From Ferrimonas sediminicola (GTDB lineage: Bacteria; Pseudomonadota; Gammaproteobacteria; Enterobacterales; Shewanellaceae), in the NCBI RefSeq assembly GCF_005116715.1, contig NZ_SWCI01000006.1, forward strand, positions 124,001 to 188,000: a stretch of DNA of 64,000 nucleotides. The letters are read 5' to 3'. The notes below the pieces were generated by a model that saw only the letters and a list, made by a program, of their open reading frames with translations, was not told the origin of the DNA and searched no databases. Shown in pieces: positions 27,290 to 36,528 of this stretch. How positions within the stretch are numbered: the stretch's first letter is position 1; the number at the start of each line of letters is the position of its first letter. Both the position numbers and the translations under genes were made by a program.

Positions 27290-28221
27290 AGAGACAGCCG
27301 GTCGGCGCTGCGCTCAGCCGAGGGTGGCTTGAGGTAGTGGGAGAAGCGCATGGTGTAGCCGCAGCTCAGTGGCTGAGTCGCCTGATCCACGCAGATGATC
27401 CCCGGCTGGTGATCCAGCTGCAACTGCTGGTTGAAGCTGATCAGATCATAGCTGTCCGGCTGCAGTGTTTTCAGCAGGGCATTGAGTACCAGGGCTGCGG
27501 CCTCACCCTCGAGGTTGGTCTCGAAGCTGACGTAGGAGCTGTTTTCCTGGGGAGTAATGTGCATGGTGGCGTAGCGGTCACCCTTGATGGCGTTCATCGA
27601 GTAGCCAAAGGGCTCGAACAGGAAGTCATCCAGCAGGAAGCCGGGCAGCAGCGCTTCCCAGTTCAGGCGCTGGCGAATTCCCTCCAGGGTCTGGTTGTCG
27701 CTGCGCAGGTACTGGGCGGTGTCACCATTGATGTGGTACATCAGCAGCTCCAGGGTCGCATCGTCCTCTCGGGGCTGGTATGGCCTGTCCAGGTGGTAGA
27801 TGTAGTTATGGTGCCCATCCAGGTACCCCAGCTGATAGCCCACGCCCTCGATCTGCTGCTGCAGAGCCGTGACGTCCTGCTCGAAGGAGCTCTTCTGCAG
27901 GTGGGACTGGTATTCGTTCTTGCGCTGGTAGCTGAGCATGGCCAGGCTATCGGCGGGGAACTGCTCCAGGAAGCTGACCACGGCGTCCATCAGGGTAGTG
28001 GTGCCGCAGGTGAGCATCAGGAAGCGATCTTCCCAGACGAACAGGCTGGATTCACTCAGCAGGTAGGCGTCGCACTCCTCGTTGTGCACGGAGGAGAGGA
28101 TGGTGGCGTTGGCCTTGGCAACGACCTGCTGCCAGTATTCGCGTTCCAATTGTCTGAGAGAAGGCTGACCCGGCTGGAGAACCACCTCGATCTTCTTCTC
28201 AGACCCTTCGAAAAAAAGCAT
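27286..28221 (-). CDS. speD: S-adenosylmethionine decarboxylase proenzyme, eukaryotic-type
   Basis: A 311-residue enzyme that aligns with the eukaryotic AdoMetDC family rather than the short bacterial types. LLSESSLF contains the self-cleavage site; Glu57-Ser58 would be cut to give the pyruvoyl group on Ser58. LTCGTTTLM (catalytic Cys72), FGYSMNAI, and ATMHITPQENSSYVSFETN with its processing His follow in the family order. It decarboxylates SAM to provide the aminopropyl donor for spermidine. The start at 28221 is the first Met before the conserved MLFFEGSEKK; AGGAG lies 13 bases upstream. No speE is adjacent. Convergent with the diguanylate cyclase gene. Confidence 0.93.
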   Translation of the reverse strand: MLFFEGSEKKIEVVLQPGQPSLRQLEREYWQQVVAKANATILSSVHNEECDAYLLSESSLFVWEDRFLMLTCGTTTLMDAVVSFLEQFPADSLAMLSYQRKNEYQSHLQKSSFEQDVTALQQQIEGVGYQLGYLDGHHNYIYHLDRPYQPREDDATLELLMYHINGDTAQYLRSDNQTLEGIRQRLNWEALLPGFLLDDFLFEPFGYSMNAIKGDRYATMHITPQENSSYVSFETNLEGEAAALVLNALLKTLQPDSYDLISFNQQLQLDHQPGIICVDQATQPLSCGYTMRFSHYLKPPSAERSADRLSL

Positions 28222-28832
28222 GATTTGCTCTAACTCCTGTTGAAGGTCGGGCCCGTTACACTCTTGATTCGCGGCCCTGATTATCGGTTTAGCAGATAAT
28301 GCTCTGCTTCCCCTCAACAAGTTTGGTGGCTCTGGGTCCGCCAGATCCCGGAAACCGGGCTAAAAGCGCTTTGTGAGCCACCTCCCCATCGGTCGGCCCG
28401 TGACGTGAGCCCCCTGGGGTTGCCCATTTTTTACGCCGTTTCTCGAGCCGGAGCTGGATTATACACAAAATCTCAACCAGGCCCAGAACCCTGTCTCAGG
28501 AGGCGGGAATCTTGGGTGAATCCTGAGTGCGCCAATCCCAGCCACCTGTGCTATCGACTCGTCCGCAGTTCTAGGCTCACTTGACCAACATCCCGCTCCA
28601 TTTGGCGCCCGGCGGACCGGCCTGGTGACCGTCACTCGGCGCCGTTTCATGGTCAGCTGGAGCCACTGTGTCCACAGTCGTCTCCTTGAATGACCACCGT
28701 CCTCCTTGATGAAATTCTCATCACCACGGGTCAACACCTCCTACACTTACAGGCAAACGGGAAAAAGCGGCGGCCCTGGGGCCGCCGCCGTTGTCTCTGC
28801 AGCGAGAACAGCAGGTTGATAGGGAGGTTGCT
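28222..28832. other. 610-bp gene-free region between speD and a small exported protein gene
   Basis: It must hold the speD promoter and leader. A minus-strand frame at 28459-28737 has no recognisable family, no ribosome site and Arg-rich composition. A strong GC-rich hairpin closes the region at 28767-28787. Confidence 0.4.
28763..28787 (-). terminator. intrinsic terminator facing left
   Basis: GCGGCGGCCC/GGGCCGCCGC arms are followed on the minus strand by TTTTTC. The only minus-strand gene that could feed it is the LysR gene ending at 29116, 330 bp away, so that transcript would run antisense through the small plus-strand gene at 28833. Confidence 0.75.
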
Positions 28833-29162
28833 ATGGTCGAAAAGTGCCTATGGATGGCGATAGCGTTGGCGATCAGTGCCTCTGCCATGGCGCAGACCGA
28901 GGCGATGGAACTGATCAGTGATCGCTGCCAGGAGAGGGAGTGTCAACTGTTGTGGACCTACCAGGGGCGTTACGCTGCCACCGCCGAGCAGCTTCTGGAA
29001 CTCTACCGGCGCGGAGAGCGTTATGGCCGGGGCGCCATCACCCTGGAGGAGGATATCGTCAGCCACACCCTGCTGATGCGGATCGAACGTCCTCCCCGGG
29101 CCGAGCCTGTGGAGCTCAGCGAGAGGGAGCAGCCCGCTCCATCTGGCACTGGGCGACGATGA
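28833..29162 (+). CDS. small exported protein of unknown function
   Basis: A 109-residue protein with a signal peptide (MVEKCLWMAIALAISASAMAQ), two Cys close together (DRCQERECQ), and a charged C-terminus. GGGAGG precedes ATG 28833. The last 47 bp overlap the 3' end of the LysR gene on the opposite strand. Family not recognised; likely periplasmic. Confidence 0.6.
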   Translation: MVEKCLWMAIALAISASAMAQTEAMELISDRCQERECQLLWTYQGRYAATAEQLLELYRRGERYGRGAITLEEDIVSHTLLMRIERPPRAEPVELSEREQPAPSGTGRR

Positions 29163-30066
29163 ACTCCCGCAGCCAGCGGTGAGCCGGATCGGCGGACAGG
29201 TGGGCGGGCCAGCCCATCAGGTTGCTCAGCGGCTCCATCTGCAGCGGCAGAGGCAACTGCACCAAGTGGTGACTCTCCGATATCCGATCGGCAAAGCTGC
29301 GGGTGCAGGTAAAGGCCAGATCGCTGTGCTGGCACAGCAGGGCCGCCGAGTAGAAGTCGGAGGTGCGCATGGAGGCGATGAGCTGATGGCCGGTTTCCGC
29401 CAGCACCTGATCCAGCAGCCAGGCGTCGGATCCCTCACACTCGATCTTCAGGTGGGACAGGCCCACGTACTGCTCCAGGCTCCACTCCCTGGTTAGTACC
29501 GGGTGATTGTCGTGCACCAGGCAGACATGGTCATCCCGGCTCAGCTCCACGTACTCCAGGTTTTTCGGCAGGCTGCTGACGTGGAAGGGGTGGGGGGCCC
29601 GGGTATCATTGTCCCTGGGAAAGATCGCCAGGTCCACTTCACCTTTGCCCAACATCGGCAGTCCCACTGCCTCCCAGCTCTTGGTCTCCAGCATGATGCC
29701 GGGTGCGGCGCTCATCATCGGCCCGAGGAACCGGGTGAGCAGAGTGGCGAAGCAGGTCTCGGTCAGGGCCAGGCGAAAGCGCCGCTGGCTGGTGGCAGGA
29801 TCAAACCCCTGGGGCTCCAGCATCTCATCGGCCATGGCCAGCCAGGTTCGTACTTGAGGCTCCAGGGAGCGAGCCCTGGGGGTGGGGGTAAGCCCCTTGG
29901 GGTGACGGATAAACAGAGGGTCCGCCAACTGCTGGCGCAGCCTGGCCAGTTGCTTGCTGACCGCCGACTGGGTCAGGCACAGTTTCTCGGCAGTGCGGGA
30001 GACACTGAGCTCCTCCAGCAGGGTCAGCAGGATTCTGAGCAGATTCAGGTCGGTATGGCGGATCAT
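29116..30066 (-). CDS. LysR-family transcriptional regulator
   Basis: A 316-residue LysR protein of the LeuO/NodD-like subgroup. It opens with MIRHTDLNLLRILLTLLEE, HTH SRTAEKLCLTQSAVSKQLARL, DPLFIRHPKGLTPTPRA, followed by the effector domain (GKGEVDLAIFPRD). Divergent from the MFS transporter gene with a 97-bp gap, the classic layout of a regulator and its target exporter. Its 3' end overlaps the small gene at 28833. Confidence 0.92.
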   Translation of the reverse strand: MIRHTDLNLLRILLTLLEELSVSRTAEKLCLTQSAVSKQLARLRQQLADPLFIRHPKGLTPTPRARSLEPQVRTWLAMADEMLEPQGFDPATSQRRFRLALTETCFATLLTRFLGPMMSAAPGIMLETKSWEAVGLPMLGKGEVDLAIFPRDNDTRAPHPFHVSSLPKNLEYVELSRDDHVCLVHDNHPVLTREWSLEQYVGLSHLKIECEGSDAWLLDQVLAETGHQLIASMRTSDFYSAALLCQHSDLAFTCTRSFADRISESHHLVQLPLPLQMEPLSNLMGWPAHLSADPAHRWLREFIVAQCQMERAAPSR

Positions 30067-30163
30067 GATATTCCTATTTGGACTATCAGGTTAGGATGAT
30101 AAGTCATTTTATTTCATATCTGGCGTTGCCTACAATAGACGCATCGACGTTTAAGGAGTAGTC

Positions 30164-31342
30164 ATGCGTTTAACCAACCCTCTGCCGCTGTTCATGATGA
30201 TGGTGCTGTTTTCACCCCTGGCCATCGACATCTTCCTCCCCGCCATTCCCCAGATGGCCGAGGCGTTGTCGGTACCTGTGTCCTGGGTGCAACAGAGCCT
30301 GCCCATGTTCATGCTCTCCTTCGGCATAGGGCAACTGCTGGCCGGTCCCCTGGCGGATCGCTACGGCCGCAGACCGGTGGCGCTGACTGGAACCCTGCTC
30401 TACATCCTGACCTCCTCCATGGCAGCCCTGGCCTCCGATTATGCCCTGCTGATGGCGGCCCGACTGGGCCAGGGCTTCTCTGCCTGTGCCCTGTCCGTGG
30501 CAGCTTTTGCCGGTGTGCGTGACTTCTTTGGTGCCGAGCGCTCCAAGCCGATGTTCAGCTATCTGAACGGCGTCATCTGTATCGTCCCGGCGGCAGCCCC
30601 CCTGTTGGGTGGCCTCTTGACCCACTGGTGGGGCTGGACCGCCAACTTCTGGTTTATGGCCGGTTATGGCGTGCTGGTCAGTGCCGTACTTTGGCTGATG
30701 TTGCCCGAGACCCGCCCCGACAACACCCGCAGCGAAGGCAGGCTGCTCTCCTGGAGTCGCTATGCCAGTGTGCTTGAGGTGGAAACGTTTCGCTTCCATG
30801 CGGTGCTGGCGCTGCTGGGGATGGCGATGATCATCGGCTATGTGGCTCAGTCGCCCACCAGGCTGATGGTGGAACTGGGGCTGGATGCCCGCAGCTATGC
30901 CATCTGGTTCGGAGTCAATGCGGTGATCAATATCATGGCGGCTTTTGCTGCCCCCAAGGTGGTGGGGTGGATGGGCCAGAAACGAGCCCTGTGGTTTGGT
31001 GTGGTGCTGATGGCCCTGGCGGGCATGGCGGAGTTTGCCCTGCGCGGCCTGATGACGCCCATCGCCTTTATGGGGCCGGTGTTCGTCGCCTCTGTGGCCT
31101 TCTCCTTCCTGATTGCCATCTGTGCCGGTAGCGCCCTGGCTCCCTTCGGTGATCGTGCCGGTACCGCTTCCGCCCTGCTGGGGCTGTTCCAGATGACCGG
31201 CGCCGCCATCGTGGTGGGCCTGTTCGGTGCCAGCGGCCTGAGCGCGGTGGAGCAGCTGTCGCTGATGATGGCCCTGCCCCTGGTCTGGGTTCTGCTGCGT
31301 GGCCGCCGTCAGCAGCTGGAGCCGCAGCCGGAAGCGGCCTGA
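30164..31342 (+). CDS. Bcr/CflA-type MFS drug exporter
   Basis: A 392-residue transporter with twelve predicted membrane segments. DIFLPAIPQMA in helix 1, GQLLAGPLADRYGRRPV (the MFS motif A loop between helices 2 and 3) and GxxxGPLLGG-like motif C region (IVPAAAPLLGGLLTHWWGW) are typical of the Bcr/CflA proton-driven drug-resistance exporters. AAGGAG precedes the ATG. TACAAT near 30129 is a candidate -10 box. Probably controlled by the divergent LysR protein. Substrates (for example bicyclomycin, chloramphenicol, sulfonamides in relatives) cannot be read from sequence. Confidence 0.9.
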   Translation: MRLTNPLPLFMMMVLFSPLAIDIFLPAIPQMAEALSVPVSWVQQSLPMFMLSFGIGQLLAGPLADRYGRRPVALTGTLLYILTSSMAALASDYALLMAARLGQGFSACALSVAAFAGVRDFFGAERSKPMFSYLNGVICIVPAAAPLLGGLLTHWWGWTANFWFMAGYGVLVSAVLWLMLPETRPDNTRSEGRLLSWSRYASVLEVETFRFHAVLALLGMAMIIGYVAQSPTRLMVELGLDARSYAIWFGVNAVINIMAAFAAPKVVGWMGQKRALWFGVVLMALAGMAEFALRGLMTPIAFMGPVFVASVAFSFLIAICAGSALAPFGDRAGTASALLGLFQMTGAAIVVGLFGASGLSAVEQLSLMMALPLVWVLLRGRRQQLEPQPEAA

Positions 31343-31356
31343 CAGGAATCATAAAA

Positions 31357-31380
31357 AAACGGCGCCATCGGGCGCCGTTT
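31357..31380. terminator. bidirectional terminator between the MFS gene and the BMP transporter operon
   Basis: AAACGGCGCC/GGCGCCGTTT arms with an ATCG loop, A-rich on the left and T-rich on the right, between two convergent units. Confidence 0.9.
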
Positions 31381-31399
31381 GTTCTTTCCGGTTCCGTCC

Positions 31400-32365
31400 T
31401 CAGCGGGACTTCACATAGGGCACACCCACAGACTTGGGGGCTACCGAACGACCGATGAAGCCGGCCAGCAGCAGTACAGTCAGGATGTAGGGCAGTACCT
31501 CGATGGCCTGAACCGGCACCTCGCCCACGCCGGGCAGGGACACACCCTGCAGGCGGATGGCGACCGCGTCCAGGAAGCCGAACAGCAGACAGCCCAGCAT
31601 CACGGTCAGAGGACGCCACTTACCGAAGATCAGCGCCGCCAGGGCGATAAAGCCCTTACCGGCACTCATGTTCGGCACGAAGCCGGCGTTCTGACCGGTG
31701 GACAGGTAGGCTCCGGCGATGCCGCAGAGGATGCCGGCGATGATCAGGGCACGGTAGCGCAGCCAGGCCACGGAGATACCGGCGGTGTCCACCGCGTGGG
31801 GGTTTTCACCCACGGCACGCAGGCGCAGGCCGAAGCGGGTCCGGTACAGGATCCACCAGCACACAGGCACCAGGGCGAAGGCGCCGTACACCAGCAGGTT
31901 GTGTCCGGAGAGCAGGGTCGAATAGAGACCGCCAATCAGGGGCACGTCAGCCAGGGCATCGGCAAAGGGGAAGGTGATGGGGTTGAAGCGCTGATCATCG
32001 GTCAGGGTCGGTGTCTGACCACCCAGGCCGAACCAGTAACGGCCCAGGGTGATGGTCAGGCCTGCAGCCAAAATGTTGATGGCCACACCGGACACCACCT
32101 GGTCACCATTGTGGGTGACAGAGGCGAAGGCGTGGATCAGCGCCATGAAGATGCCCACCAGGATGGCGGCCAGCAGGCCCAGCCATACGCTGCCGGTGGC
32201 GGTGGCGGTGGCGGCCGCGGCGAAGGCGGCTGCCAGCATCTTACCCTCTAGGGCGATGTTGACCACGCCGGAGCGCTCGGAGAACATGCCGGCCATGGCG
32301 GCCAGCAGCAGAGGGGTGGACACCCGCAGGGTGGCGTCGAGGATCAGGATAATATTCTCGTACAT
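31400..32365 (-). CDS. BMP-type ABC importer, second permease
   Basis: A 321-residue permease of the BPD_transp_2 type with about nine membrane segments. GVVNIALEGKMLAAAFAAA and RAVGENPHAVDTAGISV are diagnostic of the second permease of nucleoside importers such as B. subtilis NupQ and related YufQ proteins. Its start is three bases from the stop of the other permease. Imports, with the other three products of the operon, probably nucleosides. Confidence 0.92.
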   Translation of the reverse strand: MYENIILILDATLRVSTPLLLAAMAGMFSERSGVVNIALEGKMLAAAFAAAATATATGSVWLGLLAAILVGIFMALIHAFASVTHNGDQVVSGVAINILAAGLTITLGRYWFGLGGQTPTLTDDQRFNPITFPFADALADVPLIGGLYSTLLSGHNLLVYGAFALVPVCWWILYRTRFGLRLRAVGENPHAVDTAGISVAWLRYRALIIAGILCGIAGAYLSTGQNAGFVPNMSAGKGFIALAALIFGKWRPLTVMLGCLLFGFLDAVAIRLQGVSLPGVGEVPVQAIEVLPYILTVLLLAGFIGRSVAPKSVGVPYVKSR

Positions 32366-32368
32366 GGC

Positions 32369-33487
32369 TTAGGCCTCCGCAGTCTGCTTTTTGCTGGATG
32401 AAACAGCGGCGAAGAACTTCTCCAGGTAGGGCTTGAGCATGTACTCAAGGGCACCACAGAAGAGGATCACCAGGGCCTGAACCACCACCACGATGTTACG
32501 GTCCAGCTCAGGGTATTCGAACGCCAGCTCGGCCCCCCCCTGGAACAGCAGGCCGAACAGGATGGATGCCAGGATGATGCCTACGGGGTGACCACGACCC
32601 ATCAGCGCCACGGCGATACCGGTAAAGCCGTAGCCGGCCACGAAGTCCAGCTTGATTTGACCGGAGTAGCCCTGTACCTCGTTGATGCCTACCAGGCCGG
32701 CCATGGCGCCGGAGATCAGCATGACGATAACGGTCAGCTTCTTGGGGTCAATACCGCCGTAGCGGGCTGCGGTCGGATTGCTGCCCATGGCGCGGATGGC
32801 AAAGCCCCAGCGGGTGTGCCACAGCAGAACCCACAGGAAGAAGCCGGTCAGCAGGGCGATGATGAACGCCAGGTTCAGCGGAGATTCTTCGATGGTGATG
32901 CCAAACCAGCCCATGATCTCATGCATGAAGGGCAGCTGGGCACTCTGTTCAAACACGCGGGAAACCGGTGCCATCTGGCCGTCCAGTTTCAGCACGTTCA
33001 CCATCAGGTACACCATCAGCGAGGATGCGATGAAGTTGAACATGATGGTGGTGATCACGATGTGAGAACCGCGGTAGGCCTGCAGGTAGCCGGGGATCAG
33101 TGCCCACAGGGCACCGAACACCATGCCGGAGAGCATGGTGATGGGCAGCAGGGCCCAGAAGGGCAGGGCAGAGTCCAGGGCCAGACAGGCCAGACCCACG
33201 CCCAGGCCACCGATGTAGGCCTGACCCTCACCACCAATGTTGAACAGCCCGGCGGAGAACGCCAGGGCCACACACAGGCCGGTGAAGATAAAGTTGGTGG
33301 CGTAGAACAGGGTGTAACCAATACCCTCTTCGTAGCCCAGGGCACCGTAGATCATCACCTCGGCGGCTTCGACAGGGTCGATGCCAATAAACATGAATAC
33401 CAAGGCGGATACGGCGAACGCCAGGGTGACGTTCAACAACGGCAGCAGGCCTACATTGGCCCACGCCGGCATTTTGGAGTCGCTCAC
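32369..33487 (-). CDS. BMP-type ABC importer, first permease
   Basis: A 372-residue permease (BPD_transp_2) resembling NupP/YufP: AFSAGLFNIGGEGQAYIGG and RAMGSNPTAARYGGIDPKK are the paired signatures of this subunit. About ten membrane segments. Its ATG overlaps the ATPase stop by 4 bp, so translation is likely coupled. Confidence 0.93.
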   Translation of the reverse strand: MSDSKMPAWANVGLLPLLNVTLAFAVSALVFMFIGIDPVEAAEVMIYGALGYEEGIGYTLFYATNFIFTGLCVALAFSAGLFNIGGEGQAYIGGLGVGLACLALDSALPFWALLPITMLSGMVFGALWALIPGYLQAYRGSHIVITTIMFNFIASSLMVYLMVNVLKLDGQMAPVSRVFEQSAQLPFMHEIMGWFGITIEESPLNLAFIIALLTGFFLWVLLWHTRWGFAIRAMGSNPTAARYGGIDPKKLTVIVMLISGAMAGLVGINEVQGYSGQIKLDFVAGYGFTGIAVALMGRGHPVGIILASILFGLLFQGGAELAFEYPELDRNIVVVVQALVILFCGALEYMLKPYLEKFFAAVSSSKKQTAEA

Positions 33488-35061
33488 GCTGCATCTCCTT
33501 CGGCCACTCTGGCCTGTTTCAATTCATCTGGAATAACGTTGGCCATCATCATGCCCAGAATCCGTTCATTGGCCTTGTCAGCCTGGACTTCGCCCACCAC
33601 CTGTCCGTCAAACATCACGATGATGCGGTCGGACAGGGAGAGGATCTCATCCAGCTCGACGGAGACAAGCAGCACGCCCTTGCCTTCGTCGCGCAGCTCG
33701 ATAAGGCGCTTGTGAATGAATTCGATGGCACCGATGTCCACACCACGGGTAGGCTGACCCACCAGCAGAACGTCCGGGTTCTGATCCACCTCACGGGCGA
33801 TGATCAGCTTCTGCTGGTTACCTCCGGAGAACAGAGAACTGCGCAGATTGGGGTTGCGCGGCCGCACATCCCACTCATCCATCAGGCGCTTACACTCAGA
33901 CTCAATGACCCCTGTCTTGGTAAGAACCTTGCCGTTGTACTTCTCTTGCTCGTGGTAGCCCAGAAGGGCGGACTCTTTGGCGGTGAAGGGCTTGACCAGA
34001 CCCATGGCCAAACGATCTTCAGGTACGTGCGCCACACCCATCTCCCGCACTGCGGCAGGATCGCTGGGGGCTTCTGCAGAGATAGTGGTGTCGCCGATAA
34101 CCACCTTGCCGCTGGTGGGGGTGAGTAAGCCGCTTAACACCTCCATCAGCTCGGACTGGCCGTTGCCGGATACACCTGCGATACCCACGACCTCACCGGC
34201 CTTGAGTTCGATATTGACGCTCTTGAGCAGCTCTACGCCGCGGCTGTCCACCACGCGCAGATCCTCGGTCTTGAGCAGGATCTGCTTGGGCTTGGCTTCC
34301 TCTTTGTCCACCTTCAGGCGCACCTTGCGACCCACCATCAGTTCCGCCAGCTCCTCTTTGTTGGTCTCCTTGGTGACCACGTGAGAGACCATGGCGCCCT
34401 GACGCATCACCGATACATTGTCGGTGGCGGCGAGAATTTCCCGCAGCTTGTGGGTGATTAGCAGGATGGTTACCCCTTGATCGCGCAGGGCATCGAGGAT
34501 GCGGAACAGGTGATCGGTTTCCTGGGGGGTGAGCACCCCGGTGGGTTCATCCAGGATCAGGATGCGAGCCCCACGGTAGAGCGCCTTGAGGATCTCCACT
34601 CGCTGCTGCAGGCCCACGGGCAGCTCCTCAACCAGGGCGTCCAGGGGGACGTCCAGCTGATACTCCTTGGCGAGACGAGTCAGCTCTTTACGGGCTTTGG
34701 TCAGGCTCCCTGCCAGCATTGCGCCTTCCTCAGCGCCCAGGACTACGTTCTCAAGTACGGTAAAGTTGTCTACAAGCATGAAGTGCTGGTGCACCATGCC
34801 GATGCCCGCTTCGATGGCGGCCCGGGAGGTCTTGATGCTGCACTTCTTCCCATCCACCAAAATTTCGCCTTTGTCGGCTTCGTAGAAGCCGTAGATGATG
34901 TTCATCAGGGTGGATTTACCGGCGCCGTTCTCGCCGATGATGCCATGGATGGTCCCTGCGGGGACCTGAAGGTCGATATTGTTGTTGGCGTGTACATCGC
35001 CGAAACGTTTGTCGATGCCTTTTAGTTCCAGGGCGAACGGTTTTTCAGTTCGATCTGACAT
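33484..35061 (-). CDS. BMP-type ABC importer, tandem ATPase
   Basis: A 525-residue ATPase with two ABC domains as in RbsA/NupO. First half: Walker A GENGAGKST, signature LPVGLQQRVEILKAL, Walker B ILILDEPTGVLTP. Second half: degenerate Walker A GVSGNGQSEL and signature FSGGNQQKLI, usual for this subclass. The start at 35061 (MSDRTEK) is chosen because AAAGAGAA precedes it; MPDSKEN at 35088 is possible but has no ribosome site. Downstream of a hairpin that separates it from the binding-protein gene. Confidence 0.93.
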   Translation of the reverse strand: MSDRTEKPFALELKGIDKRFGDVHANNNIDLQVPAGTIHGIIGENGAGKSTLMNIIYGFYEADKGEILVDGKKCSIKTSRAAIEAGIGMVHQHFMLVDNFTVLENVVLGAEEGAMLAGSLTKARKELTRLAKEYQLDVPLDALVEELPVGLQQRVEILKALYRGARILILDEPTGVLTPQETDHLFRILDALRDQGVTILLITHKLREILAATDNVSVMRQGAMVSHVVTKETNKEELAELMVGRKVRLKVDKEEAKPKQILLKTEDLRVVDSRGVELLKSVNIELKAGEVVGIAGVSGNGQSELMEVLSGLLTPTSGKVVIGDTTISAEAPSDPAAVREMGVAHVPEDRLAMGLVKPFTAKESALLGYHEQEKYNGKVLTKTGVIESECKRLMDEWDVRPRNPNLRSSLFSGGNQQKLIIAREVDQNPDVLLVGQPTRGVDIGAIEFIHKRLIELRDEGKGVLLVSVELDEILSLSDRIIVMFDGQVVGEVQADKANERILGMMMANVIPDELKQARVAEGDAA

Positions 35062-35106
35062 AGCAGAGTTCTCTTTGCTATCTGGCATGAGATGCTGGGA
35101 GGGGAA

Positions 35107-35133
35107 AAGCCCGGAGAGGCGGACCTCTCCGGG
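35107..35133 (-). terminator. attenuating hairpin between binding protein and ATPase genes
   Basis: CCCGGAGAGG/CCTCTCCGGG arms with a 4-base loop are followed on the minus strand by CTTTTCC. Such partial terminators commonly keep the binding protein in excess over the membrane components. Confidence 0.65.
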
Positions 35134-35148
35134 TTTGGAGCGGTAAGC

Positions 35149-36150
35149 TTAGTACTTACAGGTGTTGTCGCTCATGTAGTCGTGAACCACGATGTCGCCA
35201 GACTTGATCTTGGCGGCGATGTCGTTCAGCTGCTGCTCCATCTCGGGAGTCACCAGGGAGCGGTTGTAGTCATCCAGGGCCCAGCCTACGCCGTTCTCTT
35301 TCAGACCCAGGGCGCTGATGCCGGCGTCCCACTTGCCGTTCTGAGCGTCGGCAAACATCTCGTAGGTGGCCAGGCCAACACGCTTGACCATGGATGTCAG
35401 CATTACCCCCGGGTGCAGGTAGTTCTGGTTGGAGTCAACGCCGATGGCGAACTTGCCTTCGTCTTTGGCGGCCTGGTAAACGCCGACCCCGGTACCACCG
35501 GCGGCGGCGAACACCACGTCGGCACCCTTGGTGAACTGGGACTTGGCCAGCTCGGAGCCACGGGCGGGATCGTTCCAGGCAGCCACGGTAGAGCCGGTCA
35601 TGTTCTGGTAGACCTCGGCGTCCTTGGTGACGTACTTGGCACCCTGCTCGTAGCCGCATGCGAACTTACGGATCAGAGGGATATCCATGCCGCCAACGAA
35701 GCCCAGCTTCTTGGACTCGGACTTCATCGCCGCCAGGGCGCCGACCAGGAAGGAACCTTCGTGCTCCTTGAATACGATGGACTTAACGTTGGGCAGGTCT
35801 ACAACGGAGTCGATGATGACGAACTGGCTGTCGGGGTACTTCTTGGCCACCTTTTCCAGGGCGGTGCCGTACATGAAGCCGACCACGACGATGGGGTTGA
35901 AGCCACGCTTGGCCAGGCGCTCCAGGCCCTGTTCGCGCTGAGCATCGTTGGCAGGTTCAAACTCACGGATCTTCATCCCTTTGTCGTTGTTGAACTGGGT
36001 TACACCATTTTCAAAAACGGCCTGGTTGAAGGATTTGTCGTACTTACCTGTTACGTCGTAGGCCACGGCAGGTTTGAAGTCTGCTGCGCCAGCGACGAAA
36101 GATGTCAGAGCCAGAGTTACTGCGGCCGCAGTAGAGGCAATTGCTTTCAT
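35149..36150 (-). CDS. BMP-family substrate-binding protein of the ABC importer
   Basis: A 333-residue periplasmic binding protein with a Sec signal (cleavage after VAGAA). FKPAVAYDVTGKYDKSFNQ is the D-G-x-x-(D)-x-S-F-N motif of the BMP/PnrA family, followed by VGFMYGTALEKVAKKYPD and AAGGTGVGVYQAA; DSNQNYLHPG is the ligand-facing loop. PnrA/BmpA-type proteins bind purine nucleosides, so nucleoside uptake is inferred; it is the first gene of a four-gene importer operon. ATG 36150 is eight bases from GAGG; ATG 36153 is equally possible. Confidence 0.93.
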   Translation of the reverse strand: MKAIASTAAAVTLALTSFVAGAADFKPAVAYDVTGKYDKSFNQAVFENGVTQFNNDKGMKIREFEPANDAQREQGLERLAKRGFNPIVVVGFMYGTALEKVAKKYPDSQFVIIDSVVDLPNVKSIVFKEHEGSFLVGALAAMKSESKKLGFVGGMDIPLIRKFACGYEQGAKYVTKDAEVYQNMTGSTVAAWNDPARGSELAKSQFTKGADVVFAAAGGTGVGVYQAAKDEGKFAIGVDSNQNYLHPGVMLTSMVKRVGLATYEMFADAQNGKWDAGISALGLKENGVGWALDDYNRSLVTPEMEQQLNDIAAKIKSGDIVVHDYMSDNTCKY

Positions 36151-36528
36151 CATCGTGTCCTCGCGATTGTAGTAATTTTCTTTAAGCAACTTTTACTCAG
36201 AAAAGTTGATGTCACAGCCATATAACGACACTGCCCCGTCATCAAGCGGCGAGTATGACTTACCTTGGCTTGTGTGATGCCGGTCACGTTGTTTTTGATT
36301 GGCGGTTAAATAATCGTCGATTTTACGTTTATTTTGCTCTGAAAGTGACTGACGGAAAAAACATCGTTCGTGGTAAAATTACTAAAAAACCCCCATTTAT
36401 GGTGGAGGTATTTGCGCTTTTGCCAGTTGTGTTCATGTCAATTTTGGGTGTTTAAAACGAAGTTTTACACCATGCAGTCATTACCGAGTTGATTGGGCTG
36501 GCCAGGCAATCCAGTGGTCGGTCCATTG
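36151..36528. other. promoter region of the BMP importer operon
   Basis: An AT-rich 378-bp region between the importer operon and the MOSC gene, both on the minus strand. I see no convincing gene, no clear PurR-type palindrome and no recognised riboswitch. Confidence 0.4.

Noticed and set aside
28459..28737. 92-codon minus-strand frame upstream of speD
   Set aside because: No ribosome site, no family resemblance, Arg-rich.
36255..36455. 66-codon frame upstream of the BMP importer operon
   Set aside because: AT-rich promoter-like DNA, no ribosome site, no recognisable domain.
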